From: Micromonospora gifhornensis | GTDB lineage: Bacteria > Actinomycetota > Actinomycetes > Mycobacteriales > Micromonosporaceae | Reading direction: 5' to 3' | Length of the DNA stretch: 64,000 nt | Assembly: GCF_016863515.1 (NCBI RefSeq) | Contig: NZ_BOPA01000002.1 | Coordinates: 161,080-225,079 of the forward strand | Part shown: positions 33,898 to 43,043 of the stretch, piece after piece | Layout of the letters: every line of letters begins with the position of its first letter | Position numbering within the stretch: the first letter of the stretch is position 1 | Made by a program: the position numbers and the translations under genes | The notes under the pieces: model-generated | Database searches by the model: none | The model's input: the letters and a program-made list of their open reading frames with translations, nothing else | Told to the model about the DNA's origin: nothing

Positions 33898-34587
33898 TTA
33901 GCGGCCGCGCATTTGGCGGAAGGCGCCTCGGGGTGGGCGGAGGTTCTTGGGTACGGCGCCCTTGGGCATCTGCGGGCGGGCGGTGAGTGCCTTGAGCCGC
34001 TTGTCCAGCGAGTTGACGTCCTTGCCGCTGAGGTTGCGGGGCAGCCGCATCAGCGTCATCCGCAGCTTACGGATGGGCAGTTCGCCCTCTTCCTGACCGA
34101 TGACGTAGTCGTAGAGCGGGGCGTTGCCGATCACCTTGGCCAGCCGGCGCTTCTCCTGGCCGAGCAGGCTGCGTACCCGCTGCGGGTTGCCCTCGGCCAG
34201 CAGGATCACCCCGGGGCGGCCGATGACCAGGTGGACCATGTCCATCTGGGTGGTCGAGCTGACCGCGGGGGAGACCCGCCAGTCGCCGCGCATGCTCTCC
34301 ATGATCTGCGCGGCGGCACCCGGCTGGCCCTCGGCGGCGTTCATCATCGCCCGGTTGGACCGCAGGTTGAGCACGATCAGCAGGCAGAGCAGGGCGAACA
34401 GGATGCCCAGTGGCAGCCACAGCCAGCCCCAGAGCACGATCGCGACGACGGTCAGCGCGAGTGGGATCAGCACCGCGCCGGCGGCCAGTGGCGTGAACCA
34501 CTTGTCCTGCTTGGCGGTGAACTTGAACACCAACCCGATCTGCTTCAGCCGCTGGCCGAACGAGACCTTCTCCTGGGGCTTTGCCAT
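33898..34587 (-). CDS. DUF4191 membrane protein, Rv2219-like
   Basis: A 229-residue protein from ATG 34587. Two adjacent hydrophobic helices near residues 33-75 (FTPLAAGAVLIPLALTVVAI; LWLPLGILFALLCLLIVLNL) are followed by a soluble domain: AEGQPGAAAQIMESMRGDW, VHLVIGRPGVILLAEGNPQR, RLAKVIGNAPLYDYVIGQEE. The C-terminus is basic and ends RPPRGAFRQMRGR. The order lipA, Rv2219 (DUF4191), Rv2219A, glnA1 in M. tuberculosis is kept here except for an inserted membrane protein. The function is unknown; a membrane-bound regulatory role is possible. Confidence 0.9.
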   Translation of the reverse strand: MAKPQEKVSFGQRLKQIGLVFKFTAKQDKWFTPLAAGAVLIPLALTVVAIVLWGWLWLPLGILFALLCLLIVLNLRSNRAMMNAAEGQPGAAAQIMESMRGDWRVSPAVSSTTQMDMVHLVIGRPGVILLAEGNPQRVRSLLGQEKRRLAKVIGNAPLYDYVIGQEEGELPIRKLRMTLMRLPRNLSGKDVNSLDKRLKALTARPQMPKGAVPKNLRPPRGAFRQMRGR

Positions 34588-34683
34588 GGCGTCAAGTCTA
34601 GTGGTCGCGCGCCGCGCCGTTGATCGGCGTCCGGCCCTGGTCGGTGGACTCGGTTGATCATCGGCCTGACCGGGGCCGCTGGG

Positions 34684-36297
34684 TCAGCCGCGGGGCAGGT
34701 AGACGTGCCAGCCGTCGACGGTGAACCGGTCGAGGGAGTCGAGTCGCTGGTCGAGGCGAGCCGCGAGCGGCGACCCGTCGGGCGCGACCCAGGCCGCCCC
34801 GGCCGCCGCGTGGACGGCCGTGCGGTACGGGCGGTAGCGGTCGTGACCGGGGCGCAACTCGTCGTCGACGACCGCGCAGATCACGTCCTCCGCACTGGCG
34901 AAGGTGAGCCGGTTACAGGTCCAGTAGGTGCCGTAGACGTGCCGTACGCCCTGTTCGCGTAGCGCGGCGACCAGCGTCGTGTGCCGCCCTTCGTCGGCGT
35001 GCACGGCGGACACCCGACCCACCGCGCCCGCAGTGGCGACGATCGCGGTGCCCAGCGTCGCCGTCAGTACCAGCACCGCCGCTACCCGCGCGGTAGCGGA
35101 ACGTCGCCCGCCGAGGCGGGTCGCCCTCCACAGGGGCCACAACAGCACCGGTACGGAGATCAGCAGGCAGGACAGGTAGCGGGAGCTTTCCACAGGCGTC
35201 CGCCCGGCCGCACTGCTGACCGTGTACGCCGCAATGGTCGCCACCGCCGCCCCGACCAACGCCAACGTCACCGCCGCCCCGACCCGTGCCACCGCATCGG
35301 CCCGTGAGCGGCGGAGGGTGTGCCAGGCGGTCAGGGCGGCGGCAGCCAGCAGCACCGGCAGCGCCACCGCCCACCAGAGTTGCCAGCCGGCACACCGGCC
35401 CGGGTCACAGAAGCCCATGCCGAGCGCCGGGCCGAGCACCAGCCCGCCGTACAGCCGGTCGAGCCAGCCGGCGGGCTGCTCGGCGCCGCTGGCGGTGAGT
35501 ACCGCCGTGAGCGGGTTGCGGCCGGCCACCAGGCTGTCCACCAGCAGCGGTGCCGCGCCGACCAGGGCACCGAGGGTGAGCAGCCCGCCCGCTCGGCCAC
35601 GCAGCTCACGCCAGCGGAACGCGACAAGCACCAGCCCGGTGCCGGCGACGTACGGCAGCACCAGCGGGTCGACCCAGACCATCAGCCCGGCGAGGAGACC
35701 CCACGACGTCCAGCGGGGCAGCCGTCGACCGGGACGCCCGACCGCCAGGTCGTACGCCAGCAGCGCCAGTGCCGCCCCGGCAACGTTCATCTCCGGGTAG
35801 CCGCCACCGGCGATCAGCTGGTTCTTGACGATCCGGTCCGAGCCGAGGGCGAGCAGGCCCACCACCAGCAGGGCGAACCAGTGGTCCCCGGTCAACCGCA
35901 GCGTCAGACGCCAGATCAGCAGCACGAACAGCGCGTACATCGCCAGGGTGGGCAGCCGCAGCACGAACGTCGACGGGCCCGCCACGGCGAACAGCGGCGC
36001 GGCCAGCCACGCTTCCAGGGTGCCCATGTACGTCTGGCCGTAGAACCAGACGGGGAACTCCTGACCCCGCGAGATGTGCAGCGCGGCCAGGCCCATGGTG
36101 GCCTCGTCGCTGTTGGTGGGCGGCGCGTCGAACAGCATCAGCCCGAGGCGGTAACCCACCCCGGCGACGAACGCGAACACGGTGAGCAGCACCGGCAGCC
36201 GGGGGCTGCGCGGCAGCCGGAGCGAGTCGGGCAGCGTCCGCAGGGTCGCCGGGAGCGCGCGCAGCGCGGGTCGTGGCTCTCGGCGTACCTCGGTCAC
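34684..36297 (-). CDS. Membrane glycosyltransferase-like protein, ArnT/PMT type
   Basis: The start chosen is GTG 36295-36297, giving 537 residues; a longer frame upstream has Arg-rich unlikely sequence. About ten membrane helices begin after 35 residues (PVLLTVFAFVAGVGYRLGLM). The first external loop, FDAPPTNSDEATMGLAALHI, carries Asp-Glu as in GT39 and GT83 enzymes, followed by WFYGQTYMGTLEAWLAAPLF. The soluble C-terminal part (GRHTTLVAALREQGVRHVYG; RFTVDGWHVYLPRG) resembles that of other actinobacterial GT-C proteins. It would transfer a sugar from a lipid-linked donor outside the membrane; specificity unknown. It is inserted between lipA and DUF4191 relative to mycobacteria. Confidence 0.82.
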   Translation of the reverse strand: MTEVRREPRPALRALPATLRTLPDSLRLPRSPRLPVLLTVFAFVAGVGYRLGLMLFDAPPTNSDEATMGLAALHISRGQEFPVWFYGQTYMGTLEAWLAAPLFAVAGPSTFVLRLPTLAMYALFVLLIWRLTLRLTGDHWFALLVVGLLALGSDRIVKNQLIAGGGYPEMNVAGAALALLAYDLAVGRPGRRLPRWTSWGLLAGLMVWVDPLVLPYVAGTGLVLVAFRWRELRGRAGGLLTLGALVGAAPLLVDSLVAGRNPLTAVLTASGAEQPAGWLDRLYGGLVLGPALGMGFCDPGRCAGWQLWWAVALPVLLAAAALTAWHTLRRSRADAVARVGAAVTLALVGAAVATIAAYTVSSAAGRTPVESSRYLSCLLISVPVLLWPLWRATRLGGRRSATARVAAVLVLTATLGTAIVATAGAVGRVSAVHADEGRHTTLVAALREQGVRHVYGTYWTCNRLTFASAEDVICAVVDDELRPGHDRYRPYRTAVHAAAGAAWVAPDGSPLAARLDQRLDSLDRFTVDGWHVYLPRG

Positions 36298-36362
36298 CTG
36301 CCGATCATGGCACCCGCCCGCCGCCTGCCGACGGCGCTCGCGCGGCGCGGCGGCCGGAAACC

Positions 36363-37352
36363 TCAGCCGGCGACGGCGACGCCCTCGCGGGCGGCGAGAG
36401 CCTGCTGGTAGAGCCGGCCGGCCCGGTACGACGAGCGCACCAGCGGCCCGCTCATCACCCCGGCGAAGCCGATCTCCTCGGCCTCGGCGCTCAGCTCGAC
36501 GAACTCCTCCGGCTTGACCCAGCGCTCCACCGGGTGGTGCCGGGGCGTGGGGCGGAGGTACTGGGTGATGGTGATCAGCTCGCAACCGGCGTCGTGCAGG
36601 TCGCGCAGGGCCTGGGAGATCTCGGTGCGCTCCTCGCCCATGCCCAGGATCAGGTTGCTCTTGGTCACCAGGCCGGCGGCGCGGGCCTGCCGGATCACGT
36701 CCAGGGACCGCTCGTAGCGGAACGCCGGCCGGATCCGCTTGAAGATCCGCGGCACCGTCTCCACGTTGTGCGCGAGCACCTCGGGCCGGGCGCTGAAGAC
36801 CTCGGCGAGCTGCTCCGGTACGGCGTTGAAGTCGGGGATCAGCAGCTCCACACCGCAGCCGGGCTGCAGGGCGTGGATCTGCCGGACCGTCTCGGCGTAC
36901 AGCCAGGCGCCGCCGTCGGGCAGGTCGTCACGGGCGACGCCGGTGATGGTGGCGTACCGCAGGCCCATCGACACCACCGACTCGGCCACCCGGCGCGGCT
37001 CGTCGGCGTCGAACTCGGCAGGCTTGCCGGTGTCGATCTGGCAGAAGTCGCAGCGGCGGGTGCACTGGTCACCACCGATGAGGAAGGTGGCCTCCCGGTC
37101 CTCCCAGCATTCGTAGATGTTGGGGCAGCCGGCCTCCTGGCACACGGTGTGCAGCCCTTCGCGGGAAACCAGCCCGCGCAGTTGGGTGTACTCCGGGCCC
37201 ATCTTGGCCTTGACCTTGATCCACGGCGGTTTGCGTTCGATCGGCGTCTCGGCGTTGCGGGCCTCGATCCGCAGCAGCCGTCGTCCCTCGGGGGCGGGCG
37301 TCGCGGTGCGCGTGGCCTGGCCGGTCGTCGGTGCGGTGTGCTCGATCGTCAC
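36363..37352 (-). CDS. lipA: Lipoyl synthase
   Basis: The start is taken as GTG 37350-37352 ([16 protein letters not shown]), giving 329 residues. It is a radical SAM enzyme with both cluster-binding motifs: the auxiliary cluster in [13 protein letters not shown] (C-x4-C-x5-C) and the SAM cluster in CTRRCDFC (C-x3-C-x2-C). Other signatures are [31 protein letters not shown] and [15 protein letters not shown]. It inserts two sulfurs into the octanoyl group placed on lipoyl domains by LipB, thus activating the SucB subunit and the glycine cleavage H protein. The lipB gene lies 2 kb away, separated by an aspartyl-tRNA synthetase gene. Confidence 0.97.
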   Translation of the reverse strand: MTIEHTAPTTGQATRTATPAPEGRRLLRIEARNAETPIERKPPWIKVKAKMGPEYTQLRGLVSREGLHTVCQEAGCPNIYECWEDREATFLIGGDQCTRRCDFCQIDTGKPAEFDADEPRRVAESVVSMGLRYATITGVARDDLPDGGAWLYAETVRQIHALQPGCGVELLIPDFNAVPEQLAEVFSARPEVLAHNVETVPRIFKRIRPAFRYERSLDVIRQARAAGLVTKSNLILGMGEERTEISQALRDLHDAGCELITITQYLRPTPRHHPVERWVKPEEFVELSAEAEEIGFAGVMSGPLVRSSYRAGRLYQQALAAREGVAVAG

Positions 37353-37510
37353 AAAAACGAGCCTACGCCGGATGGTGGCTGTCGATGAACAGCGGGCGAC
37401 CGCCGTCACCCCGCAAATCCTGTGACGCCGGACACCGGGGACGGGAAAAACGGGTAACACGGCGACGGTGGGTGCTGCTAGCGTCGCTCGCACGAAGCGA
37501 CCCCGGTGAA

Positions 37511-37564
37511 AGGAAGGGCACCCTTTTAACGCCTCCGGTAGAGGAAGGGCCCCTTCTTAACACC
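37511..37564. repeat. Paired 23-bp direct repeat, interspersed family, copy 2
   Basis: Units at 37511-37533 and 37542-37564 again start 31 bases apart and match the copy at 24053-24113 with a few changes. The element ends where the T-box leader of the next gene begins, so it may carry or limit its promoter. Confidence 0.85.
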
Positions 37565-37715
37565 GGTGCTCAGTAGAGCCCGCCCGGCTGGCCCCGGTGA
37601 AAAGGCGACGAACGAGGCTTCCGCTGCGGTGGGAGCGAAGGTGTGGTGGCACCGCGAGGTTCCCGCTCGCCCACACCTCCCGGGGATCGCGTTGCGATTG
37701 ATCGAGGAGGTAGCC
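37561..37715 (+). promoter_or_regulatory. T-box leader, translational type, probable Asp specifier
   Basis: GGTGGCACCGCG at 37645-37656 fits the T-box consensus. The antisequestrator is canonical: AGGTGTGG (37639-37646) pairs with CCACACCT (37671-37678), a seven-base bulge TGGCACC (37647-37653) follows, then GCGAG (37654-37658) pairs with CTCGC (37666-37670). TGGC would pair with a tRNA ending GCCA, and tRNA-Asp has discriminator G. ACCTCC at 37675-37680 can instead pair with the ribosome binding site GGAGGT (37706-37711), so uncharged tRNA would free translation. In a very short stem I, AGTAGA (37572-37577) faces GAC-GAA (37607-37612), making GAC the likely Asp specifier. Confidence 0.82.
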
Positions 37716-39002
37716 GTGCAACGCATCCTGTCCGACCAGCTCACCCGGCACACCGGCGGTACCGTCCGGATCGCCGGCTGGGTACACCGCCGCCGACTGC
37801 TCAAGTCGGTGGCCTTCCTGATCGTCCGCGACGCCGCCGGCCTGGCCCAGGTCGTGGTCACCGACCCGGCGGTACGCGCCGAGATCGAGGCGTTGCCCGA
37901 GGAGACCGTCGTCGAGGTGGTGGCCACGGTGGCGGCGAACCCGGCCGCGCCCGCCGGGGTCGAGCTGAGCGACCCGACCGTACGCCCGCTCGGGCCGCCC
38001 GCCGTGCCGCCGCCGTTCGACCTGTACCGGCCCACCCTCACCGCCAGCCTGCCCACTCAGCTCGACCACGCACCCGTCGCGCTGCGCCACCCGAGCCGCT
38101 CGGCCGCGGTGCGGGTGTCGGCGTCGGCGGTGGCCGGGTTCCGGGCCACGCTGGACGCCCGCCGGTTCGTGGAGATCCACACGCCGAAGGTGGTCGCCTC
38201 GTCCACCGAGAGCGGGGCGAACGTGTTCGCGCTGGACTGGTTCGGCCGGCCCGCGTACCTGGCCCAGTCACCACAGTTCTACAAGCAGCTCATGGTCGGT
38301 GTGGTCGAACGGGTCTACGAGGTCGGGCCGGTGTTCCGGGCCGAGCCGCACGACACCGTACGGCACCTGGCCCAGTACACCTCGCTCGACGCCGAACTGG
38401 GTTTCATCACCGACCACCGGGACGTGATGACGGTGCTGCGGGACACCCTGGCCGGGATGCTGGACACCGTCGCGGACCGGGCCGGTGCCGCACTGGCCAC
38501 CCTCGGCGTGACACCACCGCAGGTGCCGACACAGATTCCGGAAGTCCACTTCACCGAGGCGCTGCGGATCGCCGGCGCTCCCGCCGACGAACCAGACCTG
38601 GCGCCCGCGCACGAACGGGCGTTGGGCGAGTGGGCGCGGCGGGAACACGGCTCGGAGTTCGTGTTCGTCACCGGCTACCCGATGGCGAAACGGCCCTTCT
38701 ACACCCATCCCGACCCGGCCCGGCCTGACTACTCGAACGGCTTCGACCTGCTGTTCCGTGGCCTGGAGCTGGTCACCGGCGGCCAGCGCCTACACCGCCA
38801 CGCCGACTACCTGGACGCGCTGGCGGCCCGCGGCGAGCCGGTCGAACCGTACGCGGGCTACGTCGACGCCTTCCGCCACGGCATGCCCCCGCACGGCGGC
38901 TTCGCCATCGGCCTGGAACGCTTCGTCTCCCGCCTCACCGGCACCCCCAACATCCGCGAGGTGACCCCCTTCCCCCGCGACCTCCACCGCCTGACCCCCT
39001 GA
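37716..39002 (+). CDS. Aspartyl-tRNA synthetase, archaeal type
   Basis: GTG 37716 lies five bases after GGAGG. The 428-residue class II synthetase has an N-terminal OB fold (TVRIAGWVHRRRLLKSVAFL), then a catalytic domain with AYLAQSPQFYKQLMVGVVER, motif 2 EVGPVFRAEPHDTVRHL, and motif 3 HGGFAIGLERFVSRLTGTPN. It ends FPRDLHRLTP. The compact size and absence of the GAD insertion place it with archaeal and eukaryotic AspRS, not the roughly 590-residue bacterial type. It may be a second AspRS or serve tRNA-Asn as well, and is controlled by the T-box leader. It interrupts the lipA-lipB neighbourhood, which suggests insertion. AsnRS is the main alternative. Confidence 0.88.
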   Translation: MQRILSDQLTRHTGGTVRIAGWVHRRRLLKSVAFLIVRDAAGLAQVVVTDPAVRAEIEALPEETVVEVVATVAANPAAPAGVELSDPTVRPLGPPAVPPPFDLYRPTLTASLPTQLDHAPVALRHPSRSAAVRVSASAVAGFRATLDARRFVEIHTPKVVASSTESGANVFALDWFGRPAYLAQSPQFYKQLMVGVVERVYEVGPVFRAEPHDTVRHLAQYTSLDAELGFITDHRDVMTVLRDTLAGMLDTVADRAGAALATLGVTPPQVPTQIPEVHFTEALRIAGAPADEPDLAPAHERALGEWARREHGSEFVFVTGYPMAKRPFYTHPDPARPDYSNGFDLLFRGLELVTGGQRLHRHADYLDALAARGEPVEPYAGYVDAFRHGMPPHGGFAIGLERFVSRLTGTPNIREVTPFPRDLHRLTP

Positions 39003-39019
39003 CCCTGACCCCGCAGGAG

Positions 39020-39076
39020 TTGATCAAGAGGTTTGCGTCGGCGACAGCACGATTCCTGACGCAAACCTCTTGATCA
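39020..39076. repeat. Palindromic interspersed repeat, family A copy 1
   Basis: TTGATCAAGAGGTTTGCGTC at 39020-39039 faces its inverted copy at 39058-39076 across an 18-base spacer. Copies with the same arms occur at 55514-55571 and 62296-62354. It lies between the convergent AspRS and lipB genes and could also end transcription. Confidence 0.85.
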
Positions 39077-39096
39077 CCGCGGGGACCCGCAGGTGG

Positions 39097-39741
39097 TCAG
39101 GGGGCGGGAGTGATGGTGGGGAGGTGGGTTTCGACGACGGGGAGGACGTCGGTGATGGGGATGGGGCGGTTCAGTTCGGCGGAGAGGGAGGTGACTCCGG
39201 CGTCGCGGATGCCGCACGGCACGATCTTGTCGAAGTGGGTCAGGTCGCAGTCGCAGTTGATCGAGAAGCCGTGCAGGGTGACGCCCTGGGCGACCCGGAT
39301 GCCGATGGCGGCCACCTTGCGGGCCGGGCCCCGGTCGTCCTCCGGCACCCAGACGCCGCTGCGCCCCTCGACCCGGACGGCGGTCAGGCCGAACTCGGCG
39401 CACACGTCGATCAGCATCTGCTCGACCCGCCGCACGTACGCGACCACGTCGATCGGATCGGGCAGGCGCAGGATCGGGTAGCCGACCAACTGCCCCGGAC
39501 CATGCCAGGTGATCTTGCCGCCCCGGTCCACGTCCACCACCGGAGTGCCGTCCATCGGGCGGTCCCACGGCTCGGTGCGCTTGCCGGCGGTGTAGACGCT
39601 CGGGTGCTCCAGCAGCAGCACGGTGTCGCCGGACTCACCGGAAACCACCGCGTCGTGCAGGCGGCGCTGTTCGTCCCAGGCGGCGGTGTAGTCGAGGACA
39701 CCGGCGCGCACGGCCGTCAGGCCGGAGGTCGTCGTGGTCAC
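39097..39741 (-). CDS. lipB: Octanoyl-[acyl carrier protein]:protein octanoyltransferase
   Basis: The start chosen is GTG 39739-39741 (214 residues); GTG 39774 would add 11 residues. Motifs are [31 protein letters not shown], the catalytic Lys in [11 protein letters not shown], and the catalytic Cys in [17 protein letters not shown], preceded by [10 protein letters not shown]. It moves octanoate from acyl carrier protein to apo-lipoyl domains, where LipA completes the cofactor. The mycobacterial order lipB-lipA is kept, with the AspRS gene inserted between. Confidence 0.95.
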   Translation of the reverse strand: MTTTTSGLTAVRAGVLDYTAAWDEQRRLHDAVVSGESGDTVLLLEHPSVYTAGKRTEPWDRPMDGTPVVDVDRGGKITWHGPGQLVGYPILRLPDPIDVVAYVRRVEQMLIDVCAEFGLTAVRVEGRSGVWVPEDDRGPARKVAAIGIRVAQGVTLHGFSINCDCDLTHFDKIVPCGIRDAGVTSLSAELNRPIPITDVLPVVETHLPTITPAP

Positions 39742-39799
39742 GCGTTCCAGCCTAGACCCGTACTCGCTGGTCACCTGGGGTGAGCCGGCTCACCCGCGA

Positions 39800-41617
39800 T
39801 CAGCTCTCGCGGACCCGCCACAGCCAGACGTCCTCGACCCGCTCCGGCTCGCCGAGCAGCATGGTCAGCGTCCGGCGCAGCGCCTCCTCGTCGACCGGCC
39901 ACTTGGCACCGTGCACCTCGTCGGGGAGCACCACCGTCTCGATGCGCCAGTGCTCCAGGTCGGCCCGGACCTCCTCGCGGGTGCCCTCGGTGACGATCGG
40001 CGGCAGGCCGGTGCGGGCGGCCTGGTCGAGCAGGGCGCTGAAGGGCCGGGGCACCGGCCCGATCCGGCCCCGGCCGTCGGGACCGCCGGGGCCGAGGAAG
40101 AACCCGGACGGGATGGCGAACTCGCCCTGCCGGTTGGCCAGGGCGTACGCCTGCCAGCGTTGACCGTCGGGGTAGACGTCCAGGGCCAGCGGGGCGGGGG
40201 TCAGCGTGCCGCCGGGGGAGACGTACTCACGCCAGGCGCCCGAGGTGATGAAACGGGGGATGGGCTCCCGTTCGATTGTCAGCAGCGGGGTCGGGAACAG
40301 CGGCAGCAACGCCGCCACGAACCCGAGCGTCCAGGCCACCGCCGCCGGCCGGCGCGGTGGTCGCTGCCGCAACAGATCGATGGCGTACGCCAGCAGCACG
40401 CCGATCACCGGCGTCACCACCAGCGCGAGTCGGGCGGGCAGCGCGGCGTTCACCACCGGCAGCTGCCCGAGCAGGTCGAACGGCATCGGCAGGTCGGTGC
40501 GCCGACCGTCCACCTTCGCCACCGGCCCGAAGGAGAGCACGGTGAAGACCACCGCCACGATGCCCAGTGCCCACAGGGTGGCCCGGCGACGGGGATCGGC
40601 GCGTCGCCACAGCAGTACGAAGCAGCAGAGCGTCAGCACCAGCAGCGGCCACCCGAAGAAGGAGTTCTCCTCGGTCGGGTTCGGTGCCAGCGTGGTACGC
40701 AGACCGGCCTCGCCGGCCAGCGAGCGGCGCGGGAACGCCGCGTACGCGGCGATGTCCTCCGAGTGGATCACGGCGTCGAAGCCGGTGCCGTGGAAGCGCT
40801 GCGGCCCGGCGAAGTGCAGCCACAACGGGTACGCCAGCAGCACCCCGGCGACCACCGCGGTTACCGCGAGGCCGCGCAGGAACGACGGCAGCACCGCCCG
40901 CGCCTGCGCCCGGTTGGCCGGGTGCAGCGCCCACACGGCGACGAACAGGCCGAGCGCCAGGGCGGTGAAGAACAGCCCCTCGGCGGCGATCGAGAAGGAG
41001 ATCGCGACAAGCACGCCCAGGATCACGCCGTCACGCAGCCAGTGCCCTGGACGGCGCAACGCGAACAGCCGCCACACCAGCAGCGGCACCAGCCAGCCGG
41101 CGGTCCAGTTCAGGTGGGCGTTGGCGTGCGAGACCATGCCGGGGGAGAAGCCGATGAACAGCCCACCGACGGCGGCGGCGAGCGGACTGCGGACCAGGTG
41201 CCGGGAGAGCAGCCAGTACCAGGCGACGGCGGTGGCGGCCAGGTTCAGGGTGAGGATCACCAGGAAGGTGGCCGGCGGCCCGATCAGGTACGTCAGCGGG
41301 GCGAAGACCACCGCGTACACCGTGATCGAGGTGTTGACCGCGAGGTTCACCCCGTCCGGGACGTTGATCAGGTACGTGTAGAGCGGGTTCTCCCCGTGGC
41401 TGACCGCGTGCCCGCCGAAGGCCAGCAGCCATTCGAACAGCGCCTGGTCGCTGGAGTTGACGGTGATCGCGCGACCGTTGGGGTCGCGCCACAGCCCGCT
41501 TGTCACCCAGACGGCGAGCGCCAGCGCGACAAGCGTCACGATCAGGTCGGCGCGTCGATCACGGGTGACACGGGCGGGCGAGGTGGGCGCGGACGCCACG
41601 GACGGCGAGGTGGGCAC
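39800..41617 (-). CDS. Large polytopic membrane protein, GT-C-like
   Basis: A 605-residue protein from GTG 41615-41617. About 12 membrane helices start at residue 25 (ADLIVTLVALALAVWVTSGL). The first loop, NSSDQALFEWLLAFGGHAV, then ENPLYTYLINVPDGVNLAVN, is characteristic of actinobacterial membrane proteins related to GT-C glycosyltransferases. The final 150 residues are soluble (REYVSPGGTLTPAPLALDVY; HWRIETVVLPDEVHGAKWPV), as in other members. The acidic residue in SSDQA could be catalytic. No specific donor or acceptor is known. It is divergent from the esterase gene downstream. Confidence 0.8.
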   Translation of the reverse strand: MPTSPSVASAPTSPARVTRDRRADLIVTLVALALAVWVTSGLWRDPNGRAITVNSSDQALFEWLLAFGGHAVSHGENPLYTYLINVPDGVNLAVNTSITVYAVVFAPLTYLIGPPATFLVILTLNLAATAVAWYWLLSRHLVRSPLAAAVGGLFIGFSPGMVSHANAHLNWTAGWLVPLLVWRLFALRRPGHWLRDGVILGVLVAISFSIAAEGLFFTALALGLFVAVWALHPANRAQARAVLPSFLRGLAVTAVVAGVLLAYPLWLHFAGPQRFHGTGFDAVIHSEDIAAYAAFPRRSLAGEAGLRTTLAPNPTEENSFFGWPLLVLTLCCFVLLWRRADPRRRATLWALGIVAVVFTVLSFGPVAKVDGRRTDLPMPFDLLGQLPVVNAALPARLALVVTPVIGVLLAYAIDLLRQRPPRRPAAVAWTLGFVAALLPLFPTPLLTIEREPIPRFITSGAWREYVSPGGTLTPAPLALDVYPDGQRWQAYALANRQGEFAIPSGFFLGPGGPDGRGRIGPVPRPFSALLDQAARTGLPPIVTEGTREEVRADLEHWRIETVVLPDEVHGAKWPVDEEALRRTLTMLLGEPERVEDVWLWRVRES

Positions 41618-41792
41618 CTAGCGGACGTTACCAACCGCACCCGGACACGCTGGCACTTCCGGGTGCAAGTCAGAGTCCCACACCTGGACATCGACGAATG
41701 TGTGCATCCTCGCCATGTCATCACCCGGACGCAGCTGCGTAACCTCGCGGCAATCATCGGTGACCCAGCTCACACCGTCCCCTGGAGGTCCC

Positions 41793-43031
41793 GTGCGCCG
41801 CATCCGTACCCGCTCCGGCCGGTCAGCCGGCGTACTGGCCGGTCTGCTCGTGGCCGCCGCCGCGCTGGTGGCCGTCGCCACCCCCGCCCAGGCGGCGTCC
41901 CTGACCCAGGTCGCCAGCTTCGGCTCCAACCCCGGCAACCTCGTCATGTACGCGTACCGGCCGGACAACCTGCCGTCCGGCGCGCCGGCGGTGGTCCTGC
42001 TGCACGGCTGCGCCCAGGACGCGGCCGGTTACTTCGCCAACTCCGGCTGGCGCAAGTACGCCGACCAGTGGAGGTTCGCGGTGATCGTGCCCGAGCAGCG
42101 GTCGGCCAACAACTCCAGCGCCTGCTTCAACTGGTTCGAGACCGGCGACACCAGCCGGGGCCAGGGCGAGGCGCTGTCCATCAAGCAGATGGTCGACCAC
42201 GCCCGGTCCGCCTACGGCACGGCCGCCAACCGGGTGTACGTCAGCGGCCTGTCCGGTGGCGGCGCGATGAGCGCGGCCATGCTCGCCACCTACCCGGACG
42301 TCTTCGCCGCCGGCTCGGTGATCGCGGGCATCCCGTACCGCTGCGCCACCGGAATGGTGAACGCCTTCTCCTGCATGAGCCCGGGCGTGGACAAGACCCC
42401 GGCGCAGTGGGGTGACCTGGTGCGTGCGGCGCACTCCGGCTACACCGGGGCGCGGCCCCGGGTGGCGATCTGGCACGGCACCGCCGACTACACGGTGATG
42501 CCGGCCAACGCCGTCGAGTCCCGCGACCAGTGGACGAACGTGCTCGGCGTGTCGCAGACCCCGACCAGCACCTCGGCACTGCCCGGCGGCACCAGCCTGG
42601 AGGTGTACGGCAACGACGCGGTACGCCTCTACCGGGTCTCCGGCATGGGCCACGGCACCCCGGTCAACCCCGGTTCGGGCGTGGACCAGTGCGGCACCGC
42701 CGCCGCGTACTTCCTGAACACCATCTGTTCGACGTACCGGGACGCGCTCTTCTTCGGCCTGGACGGCGGTGGCACGCCCTCGCCCACCCCGAGCCCGACG
42801 GTGTCCCCGAGCCCGACCGTGTCGCCGAGCCCGACGGTCTCGCCGAGCCCGACGGGTGCCCCGACCTGCGTCACCGCCAGCAACTACGCGCACGTGACCG
42901 CGGGCCGCGCCTACCACTCCGGCGGCTACGCCTACGCCAACGGCTCGAATCAGCGAATGGGTCTCTACAACACCTTCTACACCACCGCCCTGCGCCAGGT
43001 CGGCGCCAACCACTGGACCATCGGCTGCTGA
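41793..43031 (+). CDS. Secreted PHB-depolymerase-type esterase
   Basis: GTG 41793 follows TGGAGGT. The 412-residue precursor has a Sec signal (VRRIRTRSGRSAGVLAGLLV to TPAQAA). The alpha/beta hydrolase domain has VVLLHGCAQDAAGYF, the nucleophile elbow YVSGLSGGGAMSAAML with Ser in G-L-S-G-G, ARPRVAIWHGTADYTV and GMGHGTPV for the later triad residues. A linker of SPTVSPSPT repeats follows, then a 55-residue terminal module starting CVTASNYAHVTAGRAYHSGG and ending with Cys, with Tyr and Gly-rich pattern, probably a binding domain. Members degrade poly(3-hydroxybutyrate) or acetylated polysaccharides outside the cell. The polymer here is unknown. Confidence 0.9.
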   Translation: MRRIRTRSGRSAGVLAGLLVAAAALVAVATPAQAASLTQVASFGSNPGNLVMYAYRPDNLPSGAPAVVLLHGCAQDAAGYFANSGWRKYADQWRFAVIVPEQRSANNSSACFNWFETGDTSRGQGEALSIKQMVDHARSAYGTAANRVYVSGLSGGGAMSAAMLATYPDVFAAGSVIAGIPYRCATGMVNAFSCMSPGVDKTPAQWGDLVRAAHSGYTGARPRVAIWHGTADYTVMPANAVESRDQWTNVLGVSQTPTSTSALPGGTSLEVYGNDAVRLYRVSGMGHGTPVNPGSGVDQCGTAAAYFLNTICSTYRDALFFGLDGGGTPSPTPSPTVSPSPTVSPSPTVSPSPTGAPTCVTASNYAHVTAGRAYHSGGYAYANGSNQRMGLYNTFYTTALRQVGANHWTIGC

Positions 43032-43043
43032 GCGGGGCCGCTA

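Noticed and set aside
39734..42415. An 893-codon plus-strand frame
   Set aside because: It is antisense to the membrane protein at 39800-41617 and out of frame with the esterase. The composition, His, Gln and Arg with few hydrophobic residues, is typical of a GC-rich shadow.
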